Source: Lachnospiraceae bacterium (GTDB lineage Bacteria; Bacillota; Clostridia; Lachnospirales; Lachnospiraceae). From it: a DNA stretch of 64,000 nucleotides. The position numbers and the translations under genes were made by a program. Position 1 is the first letter of the stretch. Every line of letters starts with the position of its first letter. Below, piece after piece: positions 42,827 to 51,447 of this stretch. The stretch spans positions 124,001 to 188,000 of the forward strand of contig JAFYWF010000100.1 of assembly GCA_017558145.1 (NCBI GenBank), read 5' to 3'. The notes below the pieces were generated by a model. That model was not told the origin of the DNA and did no database searches. It saw only the letters and a program-made list of their open reading frames with translations.

Positions 42827-44506
42827 TTAATTTTGTATTCTTCGAAATCCTTCTGCCAGTGATTCTCCACGCATTTCTACATCATAACGTTCATAAGGTG
42901 CTGCAGGGAATTTTTCATATCCTATCTGACCGGATTCTAATGGTACATAAAAACAAGTTTCTCCTATTTTATAACTGTCATAGTCTAAGGTTTCATAATC
43001 TCTTTGCCATACATAATATTCCTGTGGTGCGGAATCTACTATAATCTGAAGCAGATTTCCTCCTTTATATCCAAAGAAAACAAGCAAAAGAGTGACAAAC
43101 AACAAATAGCTTTTCGGTCTTTTTTCAAATAAAAATACAAACCATAATCCTATGGTAAAAAACGGAAATGCTAAAATATAAATATATCCATAACGAACCA
43201 ACGGTGTTCCTATTTGCCAAAATAGGTATCCGGCAATCATAACAACTTCTACAAACAAAAGGCCTTTATATTTTGTTTCCTTTTTTATCCATACCCATAA
43301 AGCAAACAATCCTCCAGCCATCATACTTACTACAGAACTTAACACCCATATTTTTTCCAATCCTTTTAAAGCCGAAAACCACTTTGGCAGCCACTCTAAA
43401 ATCGATATATCCTTTAACAGCACATCCGTCATGCCTTTGGCATATACTTTAATTTCTTCTGCATCATAGGCTGCCTCCCCTGCCGGAATTTTCCAGTCCA
43501 AAGAAAACAAATCAATCCCCGGAAAGGGGTACACTAACCAACCGGACAAAATAATGTTTCTGGCAAGATACGGAAACATAGCAACAATCCCCATGGATAG
43601 ATACAAAGCAATTTGTCCGTAGCGTTTTTCTTTGATCAATATTACCGCAGGTTTTAACACCATCAAAAGCATAATTGCCGCGGATAATTTTACGGTGACA
43701 GTCACTGCCAAAAGAACACATAGCAGACTGTAGGAAGCAATATTTTTTTCTCCCTCTTCTTCCAATTCCACCCAGCGTAACACAATATAAAACAAAAACA
43801 ACATAGCGAAATAGTCTGATGCCGGTGACATCATTTCACTATAAATAATGGAAATATAAAACAACATAGCTACTTTCAGGAAATCAGATACTTTCACTTT
43901 TTTTCGCCAAAACACCTGCACCACGCTAAAACCTTTGCCACAAAGCACCATAGCCATAAAGCCGGCCACTGTATGAAGAGACTGACCCACTAAAAATTCC
44001 ATGCTATAGAGCGCTGTTAACGTAAATGCACTGCTGTTATACGCCAATCTGCAATGTAAATTCGCTAATCCCGGTACCACACCATACTCTTCAATCCAAC
44101 GAATGGCTTGAGCATGATAAAGCCCACTGTCAAAATGTAGGTATCCTCTGCTGGCACCGTAAGAAAATACAAGCAAGAAAATCACAACAAGAAAATACTT
44201 TCCCTTAGTCGTATTTTCATGTATTTTTTGCAAGAATTTCAATAGTTCTTTTTTACCCCAAATAACGATTACCACACACATTAGAAGCATTCCCAAATTG
44301 GCTCCTAAAGCCACCTTGGAGCACAAACTGTAAATTCCGGAATATACGGTAGCCACTCCCAAACCGGCATACAGTATACTTGTAATTTCTTTCATTTCGT
44401 ATCCTAAATATTTTTGAGCAAAAATCTTAATCCCCATCCCCAGCAAGAATGTGGTAATTGCAATATATAAGTAGCTTAATAATACAGATAACATAATTGA
44501 CTCCAT
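42827..44506 (-). CDS. Polytopic membrane protein (LIC_10190-like), probable GT-C
   Basis: 559 residues with about 12 membrane helices. A conserved extracytoplasmic loop near residue 120 reads YLHFDSGLYHAQAIRWIEEY, then GLANLHCRLAYNSS, which I recognise from LIC_10190-type membrane proteins of glycan loci. A second loop has VYPFPGIDLF. A soluble C-terminal tail follows. GGAG lies before the ATG. It may use the undecaprenyl-phosphate sugar made by the GtrB-like enzyme. Family name and role are tentative. Confidence 0.55.
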   Translation of the reverse strand: MESIMLSVLLSYLYIAITTFLLGMGIKIFAQKYLGYEMKEITSILYAGLGVATVYSGIYSLCSKVALGANLGMLLMCVVIVIWGKKELLKFLQKIHENTTKGKYFLVVIFLLVFSYGASRGYLHFDSGLYHAQAIRWIEEYGVVPGLANLHCRLAYNSSAFTLTALYSMEFLVGQSLHTVAGFMAMVLCGKGFSVVQVFWRKKVKVSDFLKVAMLFYISIIYSEMMSPASDYFAMLFLFYIVLRWVELEEEGEKNIASYSLLCVLLAVTVTVKLSAAIMLLMVLKPAVILIKEKRYGQIALYLSMGIVAMFPYLARNIILSGWLVYPFPGIDLFSLDWKIPAGEAAYDAEEIKVYAKGMTDVLLKDISILEWLPKWFSALKGLEKIWVLSSVVSMMAGGLFALWVWIKKETKYKGLLFVEVVMIAGYLFWQIGTPLVRYGYIYILAFPFFTIGLWFVFLFEKRPKSYLLFVTLLLVFFGYKGGNLLQIIVDSAPQEYYVWQRDYETLDYDSYKIGETCFYVPLESGQIGYEKFPAAPYERYDVEMRGESLAEGFRRIQN

Positions 44507-44698
44507 TCCTAATTTTCTTCATTTTATCATGTTTTTATTTTTGTTTTCAATTCCTAAAAAGTTCTTTTGTTTTTTCTAAGAATGATTTATACTATTTTCT
44601 GTATAGGTGAATCATAATTAAGACACCAAACAACTTACTGATATGGATTATGAGAGTTTATATACAAAAGAAATGATAACGCTACGGGAGAAGCAAAT

Positions 44699-45148
44699 AT
44701 GGATTTTCTTTCACAATTAGGACAAAACAAGATTTTAATATCTGCAGCCAGCGGATGGATTATTGCCCAGGTTTTAAAAACCATAATCCATACTTTATTC
44801 ACGAAAAACTTTGATGCAGAACGTTTAGTCGGCGGTGGTGGAATGCCAAGTTCCCACTCTGCAACCGTCTGTGCCTTGTGCACAGCTACCGCTTTGCAAT
44901 ATGGACCAAACAGCTTCGAATTTGCCATGGCTGCCGTTTTTGCATTGGTAGTTATGTATGATGCTATGGGAGTTCGCCAGCAGGCCGGAAAACAAGCTCA
45001 AATCATTAACGACATGATTGAACTGTTTTCCCATATGGGAAAAGATTTGGATATTGAAAAGCAGTTAAAAGAATTTATCGGCCACACACCTCTTCAGGTA
45101 CTATGCGGTGCTATTCTTGGTATCTGTACTGCCATGGCAATTATGTAA
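44699..45148 (+). CDS. Divergent PAP2 family protein (YuiD-like)
   Basis: 149 residues, the usual length. Motif GGGGMPSSHSATVCALCTA holds the conserved Ser-His of the PAP2 superfamily, and VMYDAMGVRQQAGKQAQ is a hallmark of the DUF212/YuiD group. Three to four membrane helices. It probably acts on a lipid phosphate, but no activity is well established for the group. GGGAG precedes the ATG. It stands alone on the plus strand and ends at a terminator shared with the convergent yerB gene. The 192-base gap before it shows no confident promoter. Confidence 0.8.
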   Translation: MDFLSQLGQNKILISAASGWIIAQVLKTIIHTLFTKNFDAERLVGGGGMPSSHSATVCALCTATALQYGPNSFEFAMAAVFALVVMYDAMGVRQQAGKQAQIINDMIELFSHMGKDLDIEKQLKEFIGHTPLQVLCGAILGICTAMAIM

Positions 45149-45238
45149 TATTTGTTTTTACGAACATACCTAATAATATATTTCCCAAAAATCACGAGTG
45201 ACACGCTTTGCGTAATAGCTCGGCTTGTATACAAAAAC

Positions 45239-45264
45239 AAGGCTGTTGCAATTGCAACAGCCTT
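45239..45264. terminator. Bidirectional terminator, 26-bp perfect palindrome
   Basis: AAGGCTGTTGCA and its complement join at a short AT centre, between the convergent PAP2-like and yerB-like genes. The same stem recurs at 49273-49298. Confidence 0.75.
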
Positions 45265-45269
45265 ATATT

Positions 45270-46388
45270 TTAATCTACAAATGAGAAAGTATCTCCATCC
45301 TCTACGATACAAACCATAGTTTTTCCTGTATTCAACTGAATTTCATTTCCATTTTCATCAAAGTAATGAGTGGTTCCGTAATCAGATGATTTTTCCCATG
45401 TTACACGAACGCCGCGTCCGTTTGTAAAGTACCAGCCATCTCTTGTACTATCAATACACTGGAATGCAAGATAACCTTTTGCATCACGAACTTCATGATA
45501 TGTAAACTGCACCAATACATTTTTGAAAGCCAACTGAGAATTGGTAGCTGCATCCATATGCGCTCCTCCGGAAGGCTTCTGGAAACGATAATACAATCCG
45601 TCTTCTTCATTATATTCAAACCATGTCTGAGTTACAGGGTATGCATCTGCCATATCAATTTTATTTGCTACTTTAGAAGTTGCATATTGTTCTAATGTAT
45701 TAGGTTCTGTTTTGGTTGCAAACTGGAAATGTACCGGTTCTGCATAATCACTTCTAATTTCCAAAGGATAACCCAAACGATTTGCTTCATCATAAATAGC
45801 AGCACCATCTAAATACAAGTTCTGTGGAGCAGAACGATCAGAGGTACGATAAAATACGCTGGCAGGAGCAGTTAAAGCATTGATATTATGAGTATCTTTA
45901 CGGCCAACTACTTCATCAATATAGAATGGTCCACCTGCATGTACATAGATAGCATCCCATTCAAATGCCCAATAAATAAAATAATCACGACAACTACGGA
46001 TGTTACCAACACGTTCTAACTGAGTCCAATCACCGAAAACAGCCATAAGACGAGTGATTTCACCTTCTACTAAACATTCATATAAAATATCTGCATTTGA
46101 CAAATTATACTGTGGAAGTGCAGATTTATCATTTGGTATCATTACTGCAAGTGGTCTTAAAGAACCAACTTCTTCACTTACCCATTCATTGGTAAGTGCA
46201 CTACGAACCATACCTTCTTCCGGTGGGAGATCTTCGTTTGTTTCTTCTACAACTTCTTCTTCCACTTCTTCTACCGTTTCAACAACAACAGCTTCTTCGA
46301 TTACTTCCGGCTCTTCTTCTTTGCCACAACCTATCATAAGAAGGGCAGATGAGAAAGCAATCAATAATAATACACTAAGTTTCTTCAT
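45270..46388 (-). CDS. DUF3048 lipoprotein (YerB-like)
   Basis: About 372 residues from the preferred ATG at 46388 (GAAAGAGGA just before it); the frame opens upstream at 46412. A lipoprotein signal ends in LLMIGCGKEEE, so the protein should be attached to the outer face of the membrane at that cysteine. An acidic Val/Glu-rich linker follows (about residues 25-55). The DUF3048 domains include PLAVMIPNDKSALPQ, GNIRSCRDYFIYWAFEWDAI and, near the C-terminus, WYFTNGRGVRVTW. YerB-type proteins have no firmly established role. Single-gene transcript. Confidence 0.85.
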   Translation of the reverse strand: MKKLSVLLLIAFSSALLMIGCGKEEEPEVIEEAVVVETVEEVEEEVVEETNEDLPPEEGMVRSALTNEWVSEEVGSLRPLAVMIPNDKSALPQYNLSNADILYECLVEGEITRLMAVFGDWTQLERVGNIRSCRDYFIYWAFEWDAIYVHAGGPFYIDEVVGRKDTHNINALTAPASVFYRTSDRSAPQNLYLDGAAIYDEANRLGYPLEIRSDYAEPVHFQFATKTEPNTLEQYATSKVANKIDMADAYPVTQTWFEYNEEDGLYYRFQKPSGGAHMDAATNSQLAFKNVLVQFTYHEVRDAKGYLAFQCIDSTRDGWYFTNGRGVRVTWEKSSDYGTTHYFDENGNEIQLNTGKTMVCIVEDGDTFSFVD

Positions 46389-46481
46389 ATCGTCCTCTCT
46401 TTCCTCAAGCAACCGCTATTTCGTTTTTCAAATAGCTTCAACTATCTATTTGTTATTATATAAGAAAAACAAATATGTGAA

Positions 46482-46510
46482 ATTATACCATAAATAGAAA
46501 ATTAAGTCAT
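46482..46510 (-). promoter_or_regulatory. Promoter of the yerB-like gene
   Basis: On the minus strand, ATGACT and a perfect TATAAT are 17 bases apart. The -35 box overlaps the left arm of the structured element at 46505-46596. Confidence 0.5.
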
Positions 46511-46596
46511 CTCTTAAAAACAACGATTTTGTATCTTTATGAATACAAAACTCAGTTTGTTCTTCACAAACCTAAGTACGAAGAAACAAGATGACT
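46505..46596. repeat. Structured element: inverted-repeat ends with two internal hairpins
   Basis: Outer arms AGTCATCT (46505-46512) and AGATGACT (46589-46596) enclose TTTTGTAT/ATACAAAA (46527-46550) and GTTTGT/ACAAAC (46555-46571). Together they would fold as a three-way junction on either strand. It lies between the divergent yerB and rfbD promoters. Confidence 0.6.
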
Positions 46597-46609
46597 AAAG
46601 ATAGTTATC

Positions 46610-46638
46610 TTGAAAAAAATAAGAAGCAATGGTAGAAT
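46610..46638 (+). promoter_or_regulatory. Sigma-A promoter for rfbD and the GT39-like gene
   Basis: TTGAAA and TAGAAT are separated by 17 bases, about 65 bases before the rfbD start. Confidence 0.6.
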
Positions 46639-46701
46639 ATTTTACAAATAAGACTAGAATATATACACAAGATAACGATAGAAAATGAGGGTAAAATTTT
46701 T

Positions 46702-47562
46702 ATGACAAAAAAAATTATTGTAACTGGCTGTCATGGTCAATTAGGCAGGGCCGTAAATCAGTTTTATGCAGGTAGAGAAGATATTAGTTTCGTAAATACA
46801 GATGTAGATGAATTAGATATTTCTGACATTGATGCAGTTATGAATTTAGCAAAAGAGGTAAAACCTTATGCTATCGTAAACTGTGCTGCATACACCGCCG
46901 TAGATGCTTGTGAAACCAATCGCGATTTGGCCTTTAAGGTAAATACCATCGGTGCCAGAAACTTAGCCATAGCTGCCCAGGAAACAGGCGCAAAATTGGT
47001 TCATGTATCTACAGACTATGTATTTGATGGCACAAAACAGGGAGCTTATTACGAAACAGATCCTACCGGTCCAAGAAGTGTATACGGCGCCACCAAAGAA
47101 GCTGCAGAAAGAATGGTGAAAGAACTGTGTCAACGTCATTTTATTTTAAGAACCGCCTGGCTTTACGGAGATGGAAAAAACTTTGCAAAAACCATGCTTC
47201 GCATTGCGGAAAATAATAGCAAGGTTCGTGTTGTATGTGACCAAATCGGAACCCCAACCAGTACCTTGGAATTAACAAAGGGAATTGATTCTTTATTGTT
47301 TAGCGATAATTATGGTTTATTCCATGCTACCTGTGAAGGACAATGTTCTTGGGCAGATTTCGCCAAAGAAGTATTCCGTTTAGCAGGAAAAGAAATGGAA
47401 GTGGAATATGTAACTACTGCTCAGTATTTAGCAGATTATCCTCAGCAGGCTGCAAGACCTGCCAATTCCGTTTTAGAAAACTACATGTTCAAAATGACCG
47501 GTGGTTACCAATTTGCAAGTTGGGAAGATGCCATCAAAGAATACATGAAAACATTAGTATAG
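46702..47562 (+). CDS. rfbD: dTDP-4-dehydrorhamnose reductase
   Basis: 286 residues, standard for RmlD/RfbD. It makes dTDP-L-rhamnose, the last step of the pathway, in the cytoplasm. The Rossmann motif IIVTGCHGQLGRA is at residues 5-17; VHVSTDYVFDGTK and the catalytic YGATK (about 132-136) follow, then ILRTAWLYG. A GAGGG site lies somewhat far before the ATG. RmlA, RmlB and RmlC are not in the window. The GT39-like gene follows after 54 bases, in the same transcript. Confidence 0.9.
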   Translation: MTKKIIVTGCHGQLGRAVNQFYAGREDISFVNTDVDELDISDIDAVMNLAKEVKPYAIVNCAAYTAVDACETNRDLAFKVNTIGARNLAIAAQETGAKLVHVSTDYVFDGTKQGAYYETDPTGPRSVYGATKEAAERMVKELCQRHFILRTAWLYGDGKNFAKTMLRIAENNSKVRVVCDQIGTPTSTLELTKGIDSLLFSDNYGLFHATCEGQCSWADFAKEVFRLAGKEMEVEYVTTAQYLADYPQQAARPANSVLENYMFKMTGGYQFASWEDAIKEYMKTLV

Positions 47563-47616
47563 AGCATTTTACTAGTATTTCCTATATATAATGAAAGAAA
47601 TACAGGAGAGAAAATT

Positions 47617-49269
47617 ATGGTATATTCTTTTTTGAAAGAAAACAAAAAATGGATTTGCCTTATGACAATTATTATGATGTTACAACTTGTTGTAGCATCA
47701 TATTTTTGTATGCAAAAGCAAGGTTTCCATTATGATGAATATTATTCTTATTATTCTTCCAATGTAACGTATGGACTAGTTCCTACAGACCGGGAGTGGA
47801 AGGATGTGAATGAAATCAGAAGTGAATTCCAAGTCTTGGAAGGAGAAGGTTTTCGTTATGGTTTGGTAAAAACCATGCAAAGCTTTGATGTCCATCCACC
47901 TTTGTATTACATGATATTGCACACCATTTGTTCCTTGTTTCCCGGAATTTTTTCCAAATGGTTTGGTCTTGGATTAAACTTGATTCTTTTTGCCATTTGT
48001 TTTTGGCTATTAACTTATATTTCCTATTCTGCCTTCCATAAAAATAAGTTGATGGCGACCATAACAGCACTTTTATTCGGATTTCAAGTAGGGGTAATTA
48101 GCGGAATCACTTTTATTCGCATGTATATGCTCCTCACCGCATGGTGTTTCGCACTTGTTATTTGGCATATTCCTACTTGGAAAGACAAGATAAATTTAAA
48201 CATAAAAAAATCTCTGTTGTTATTCACTTTGGTAATGTTAGGTTTTTTGACTCATTATTATTATGCTGTTTTTTTATTCTTTATGGCATCCTATACCTGC
48301 CTTTACAACTGGCTGATAAGAAAAGATTTTAAAGGTAGTGTAATCTATGGATGTATTGTATGCGCTGGAATGGCAGCTGCAGTCATTTACTATCCTTCTT
48401 GTTTAAGCCATATCTTCCGCGGATATCGAGGAACTGAAGCTACCGGTGCTTTTTTTGATATCGGAAACACTTTTTATAGATTAAAGTTTTTTACAGAATT
48501 AATGAACCAATCTGTATTTGGTGGTGTTTTTTGGTTTTTATTGTTACTTGTTTTTCTTTTAGCATTGAGCGTCCTATATAAACAAAAAGGGAAAAATAAT
48601 TTAAGGAAGATAGTTAAAAATTATTCCGGATTTACCCAGATAGGTTTTGTCACCTTGGGATACTTTTTAGTAATTGCAAAAACAGCGCTTTTAAATGCAG
48701 AAGAAGCGAATCGTTATGAATTGCCGGTATATGGATTTTGTATGTTGCTTATGGTAGCTGTTATATGGAAATTACTTATGGTACTGCAAACACATTTAAT
48801 TCCCAAAAGTGATTCTTCTAAATCCGAACAACCATGTAAAAATAGTCCATCTAAAATCATATTTACAGTTGCCGTTTTTCTAGTTCTTTTTGTACTTGGT
48901 GCCCAAGGGTATGCGCTTACTCAAGACAAAGTACAGTTTTTATACAAAAGCGATCAGGAGAATGTCGCATGGGCTAAGGACAAGAAAGATAGCACCATCG
49001 TTTATCTTTATAATCCTAATAATCTATGGATGATATGGGATGAATCCGAAGAATTGATGCAATATGATAAGATCTATTTTGTGAACTTAGCTTCCGAAGA
49101 AGCTATAAAAGATATGGAAATTCTAAGCGCCAAAGAAGTATATGTATATACTTCCAGAATGGAGCAAGCTGATATTTTAATGAATCATTTGATGTTAGAT
49201 AACCCTAATTTAAAGACAAAAGAAAAAATAAGAGATTTGTTATATTGTGATTTATATCATTTGAATTAA
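47617..49269 (+). CDS. GT39-like polytopic glycosyltransferase (GT-C)
   Basis: 550 residues with about 10 helices. The first extracytoplasmic loop holds HYDEYYSYYSS, with the acidic DE pair expected in GT-C enzymes, and SFDVHPPLYYMILH is typical of PMT/ArnT-like proteins. A Ser/Pro-rich linker (near 410-420) precedes the last helix and a soluble C-terminal tail. AGGAGAG lies before the ATG. It follows rfbD in an operon, so it may place a sugar on an envelope glycan or protein from a lipid-linked donor. The acceptor is unknown. Confidence 0.7.
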   Translation: MVYSFLKENKKWICLMTIIMMLQLVVASYFCMQKQGFHYDEYYSYYSSNVTYGLVPTDREWKDVNEIRSEFQVLEGEGFRYGLVKTMQSFDVHPPLYYMILHTICSLFPGIFSKWFGLGLNLILFAICFWLLTYISYSAFHKNKLMATITALLFGFQVGVISGITFIRMYMLLTAWCFALVIWHIPTWKDKINLNIKKSLLLFTLVMLGFLTHYYYAVFLFFMASYTCLYNWLIRKDFKGSVIYGCIVCAGMAAAVIYYPSCLSHIFRGYRGTEATGAFFDIGNTFYRLKFFTELMNQSVFGGVFWFLLLLVFLLALSVLYKQKGKNNLRKIVKNYSGFTQIGFVTLGYFLVIAKTALLNAEEANRYELPVYGFCMLLMVAVIWKLLMVLQTHLIPKSDSSKSEQPCKNSPSKIIFTVAVFLVLFVLGAQGYALTQDKVQFLYKSDQENVAWAKDKKDSTIVYLYNPNNLWMIWDESEELMQYDKIYFVNLASEEAIKDMEILSAKEVYVYTSRMEQADILMNHLMLDNPNLKTKEKIRDLLYCDLYHLN

Positions 49270-49272
49270 ACT

Positions 49273-49302
49273 AAGGCTGTTGCATTTGCAACAGCCTTTT
49301 TT
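49273..49302. terminator. Terminator of the rfbD operon, also serving leuA
   Basis: AAGGCTGTTGCA-TT-TGCAACAGCCTT followed by TTTT on the plus strand. It differs only in the loop from the terminator at 45239-45264. It lies between the convergent GT39-like gene and leuA. Confidence 0.75.
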
Positions 49303-49316
49303 ATAAATTAACATTC

Positions 49317-50993
49317 CTATCTGGAACCAAGTCCTAAACGATTTAATGCTGAGAAAATAGCTCTTACAGAAGCTCTTGTAATGTTGCTGGATACTCCAAC
49401 ACCGTAAGTTACATGTCCACTATTAGAATCCAGTAAGTGGATATAGGCAGCCGCCTGAGAGTTAGATCCTGACTGAAGAGCGTGTTCTTCATAGTCTAAA
49501 ATCTTAACTTCTAAGCCGAGATTCTGGTGAAGTCCACGACGAACCGCGTCGATAGGACCATTACCAACAGCTTCGAAACTTCTTTCGATACCATGGTCTG
49601 TGTAGAATACTTCGATACTTGTTTCGAATGTTTTTCCTTCTCCACTCATATCAGTAATATGCATACGTCTGAAATGTAATGGTTCTTTCTGATCCAAGTA
49701 TTCTTTCTTGAACTGCTCCATAATTTCTTCCGGAGCCACTTCACCCTTAACTTCAGAAAGTTTCTGAATTACATTTGCAAATTCTTTATGCATTGCTTTT
49801 GGAAGTTTGAATCCGAAGTAAGTATCCATAACAAAGGCTACGCCACCTTTCCCGGACTGAGAGTTAATACGAACGATTGGTTCATATTCTCTTCCAATAT
49901 CTGCCGGATCAATTGGAAGGTATGGCACCTGCCAGTATTCATTCTCACGTTCTCTCATAGCACGAACGCCCTTATTAATAGCATCCTGATGAGAACCGGA
50001 GAATGCTGTAAATACTAATTTACCTGCATATGGATGTCTTGGATGAATCGGAATTTTACAACATCTTTCATAGATTTCTATAATTTCATTAATATGTTCA
50101 ATATTTAATTCCGGATTAATTCCCTGGGAGAACATATTATAAGCAATGTTAAGTAAGTCAACATTACCCGTTCTTTCTCCATTACCAAACAAAGTACCTT
50201 CTACACGGTCTGCACCTGCGAGCATTGCTAATTCTGCGCTGGCAACACCGGTACCACGGTCGTTGTGTGGATGCACACTTAAAATGATACTTTCTCTATC
50301 TTCAAAATGTTCGTTCATCCATTCAATCTGATCAGCATACACGTTAGGAGTATTCATCTCTACTGTAGATGGGAGGTTGATGATGATCGGATTTTCTTTT
50401 GTTGCTCCCCAGGTTTTCTGCACAGCAGTACAGATTTCAAGAGCAAAATCAACTTCCGTTCCTGTAAAACTTTCCGGAGAATATTCTAAGATAATTTTAC
50501 CATCAAATTTTTCTGCTCTTTCTTTTACCATCTGTGTTCCTTTGATGGCAATGTCAATGATTTTTTCTTTAGACATATTAAATACTACATCTCTCTGTAA
50601 GGTAGATGTGGAGTTATAAATATGTACGATAGCTTCTTTACATCCCTGAATAGATTCAAAAGTACGATCAATAAGTTCTTCTCTACATTGAGTTAACACT
50701 TGAACTCTTACGTCATCAGGAATCATATTTCCATCAATTAGACGTCTTAAAAAATCAAATTCAATTTGACTGGCAGCCGGAAATCCTATTTCAATTTCTT
50801 TAAAGCCAAGTTTAATTAAATATTTAAACATTTCAATTTTTTCATGTACCTGCATAGGATCAATAAGAGCCTGATTTCCATCTCGTAAATCAACACTACA
50901 CCAAATTGGTGCTTTTTCAATCTCTTTACAAGGCCATTTTCTTTCCGGATAATTAAGTACCGGATTTCTCTGATAACGGCGGTAATTTAACAT
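49317..50993 (-). CDS. leuA: 2-isopropylmalate synthase
   Basis: About 558 residues from the preferred ATG (50993), preceded by GAGGAG; the open frame extends to 51080. It condenses acetyl-CoA with 2-oxoisovalerate at the start of leucine synthesis. The HMGL-like catalytic barrel shows IWCSVDLRDGNQAL and LSVHPHNDRGTGVA, with AGADRVEGTLFGNGERTGN. The C-terminal regulatory domain (about 430-558) fits leucine feedback control. This is the long LeuA form with an N-terminal YRRYQRNPVLNYPERKWP extension. No other leu genes are in the window, and no T-box-like leader is visible in the 100-base gap. Confidence 0.95.
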   Translation of the reverse strand: MLNYRRYQRNPVLNYPERKWPCKEIEKAPIWCSVDLRDGNQALIDPMQVHEKIEMFKYLIKLGFKEIEIGFPAASQIEFDFLRRLIDGNMIPDDVRVQVLTQCREELIDRTFESIQGCKEAIVHIYNSTSTLQRDVVFNMSKEKIIDIAIKGTQMVKERAEKFDGKIILEYSPESFTGTEVDFALEICTAVQKTWGATKENPIIINLPSTVEMNTPNVYADQIEWMNEHFEDRESIILSVHPHNDRGTGVASAELAMLAGADRVEGTLFGNGERTGNVDLLNIAYNMFSQGINPELNIEHINEIIEIYERCCKIPIHPRHPYAGKLVFTAFSGSHQDAINKGVRAMRERENEYWQVPYLPIDPADIGREYEPIVRINSQSGKGGVAFVMDTYFGFKLPKAMHKEFANVIQKLSEVKGEVAPEEIMEQFKKEYLDQKEPLHFRRMHITDMSGEGKTFETSIEVFYTDHGIERSFEAVGNGPIDAVRRGLHQNLGLEVKILDYEEHALQSGSNSQAAAYIHLLDSNSGHVTYGVGVSSNITRASVRAIFSALNRLGLGSR

Positions 50994-51064
50994 AATATTT
51001 ACTCCTCTTTCTTTCCGATATCTTTGCTTCACGCCCACACAAGATATCTCTTTTTTAACACAAA

Positions 51065-51088
51065 ACCCACCTGTTTCCACAGGTGGGT
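51065..51088 (-). terminator. Terminator after the HPr gene
   Basis: ACCCACCTGT and ACAGGTGGGT form a perfect 10-base-pair stem with a 4-base loop, followed by TTTTG on the minus strand, 6 bases after the HPr stop and about 70 bases before the leuA start. Confidence 0.75.
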
Positions 51089-51093
51089 CATAC

Positions 51094-51357
51094 TTATTCT
51101 CCTAAACCGCTTTCTACGGCATCTACTAATGCTTTTAACGCTTGTTCTTCATCCACACCATCGCAAACAAATTCAATTTCGTCTCCACATTTAATACATG
51201 CACCTAATACACTAAGAACACTCTTTGCATTTGCGGTATTTCCCCTGTAGGTAAAAGTAATCAATGATTTATACTGCATTGCTTCCTTACATAGGATTCC
51301 TGCCGGTCTTAGATGCAATCCTGTTGGGTTTTTGATAACTACCTTTTGGCTTACCAT
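51094..51357 (-). CDS. HPr family phosphocarrier protein
   Basis: 87 residues, the normal HPr length. The active-site His15 is in TGLHLRPAG and the regulatory Ser46 in AKSVLSVLG, both at the canonical positions. It carries phosphate in the sugar phosphotransferase system or serves as the Ser46-phosphorylated catabolite co-repressor. The usual Ala after the histidine is Leu (HLRP), a small departure from classic HPr, so a specialised HPr-like role is possible. GGAGGAAGGG lies before the ATG. No enzyme I or II gene is nearby. Confidence 0.85.
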   Translation of the reverse strand: MVSQKVVIKNPTGLHLRPAGILCKEAMQYKSLITFTYRGNTANAKSVLSVLGACIKCGDEIEFVCDGVDEEQALKALVDAVESGLGE

Positions 51358-51402
51358 ATCCCTTCCTCCAATTTCTACCCCTAATTGTATTTCTCTTTTT
51401 TT

Positions 51403-51431
51403 ATAATAGCACGTTATATGTTTTTACTCAA
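51403..51431 (-). promoter_or_regulatory. Promoter for the HPr gene
   Basis: On the minus strand, TTGAGT and TATTAT are separated by 17 bases, in the short gap between glmM and the HPr gene. Confidence 0.5.
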
Positions 51432-51447
51432 GTGTATATATTCTTGC

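Noticed and set aside
50994-51093. Leucine T-box or attenuator leader before leuA
   Set aside because: The gap is only about 100 bases and its single hairpin is placed and shaped as the HPr terminator; no T-box stem or NGGUGG-like loop is visible.
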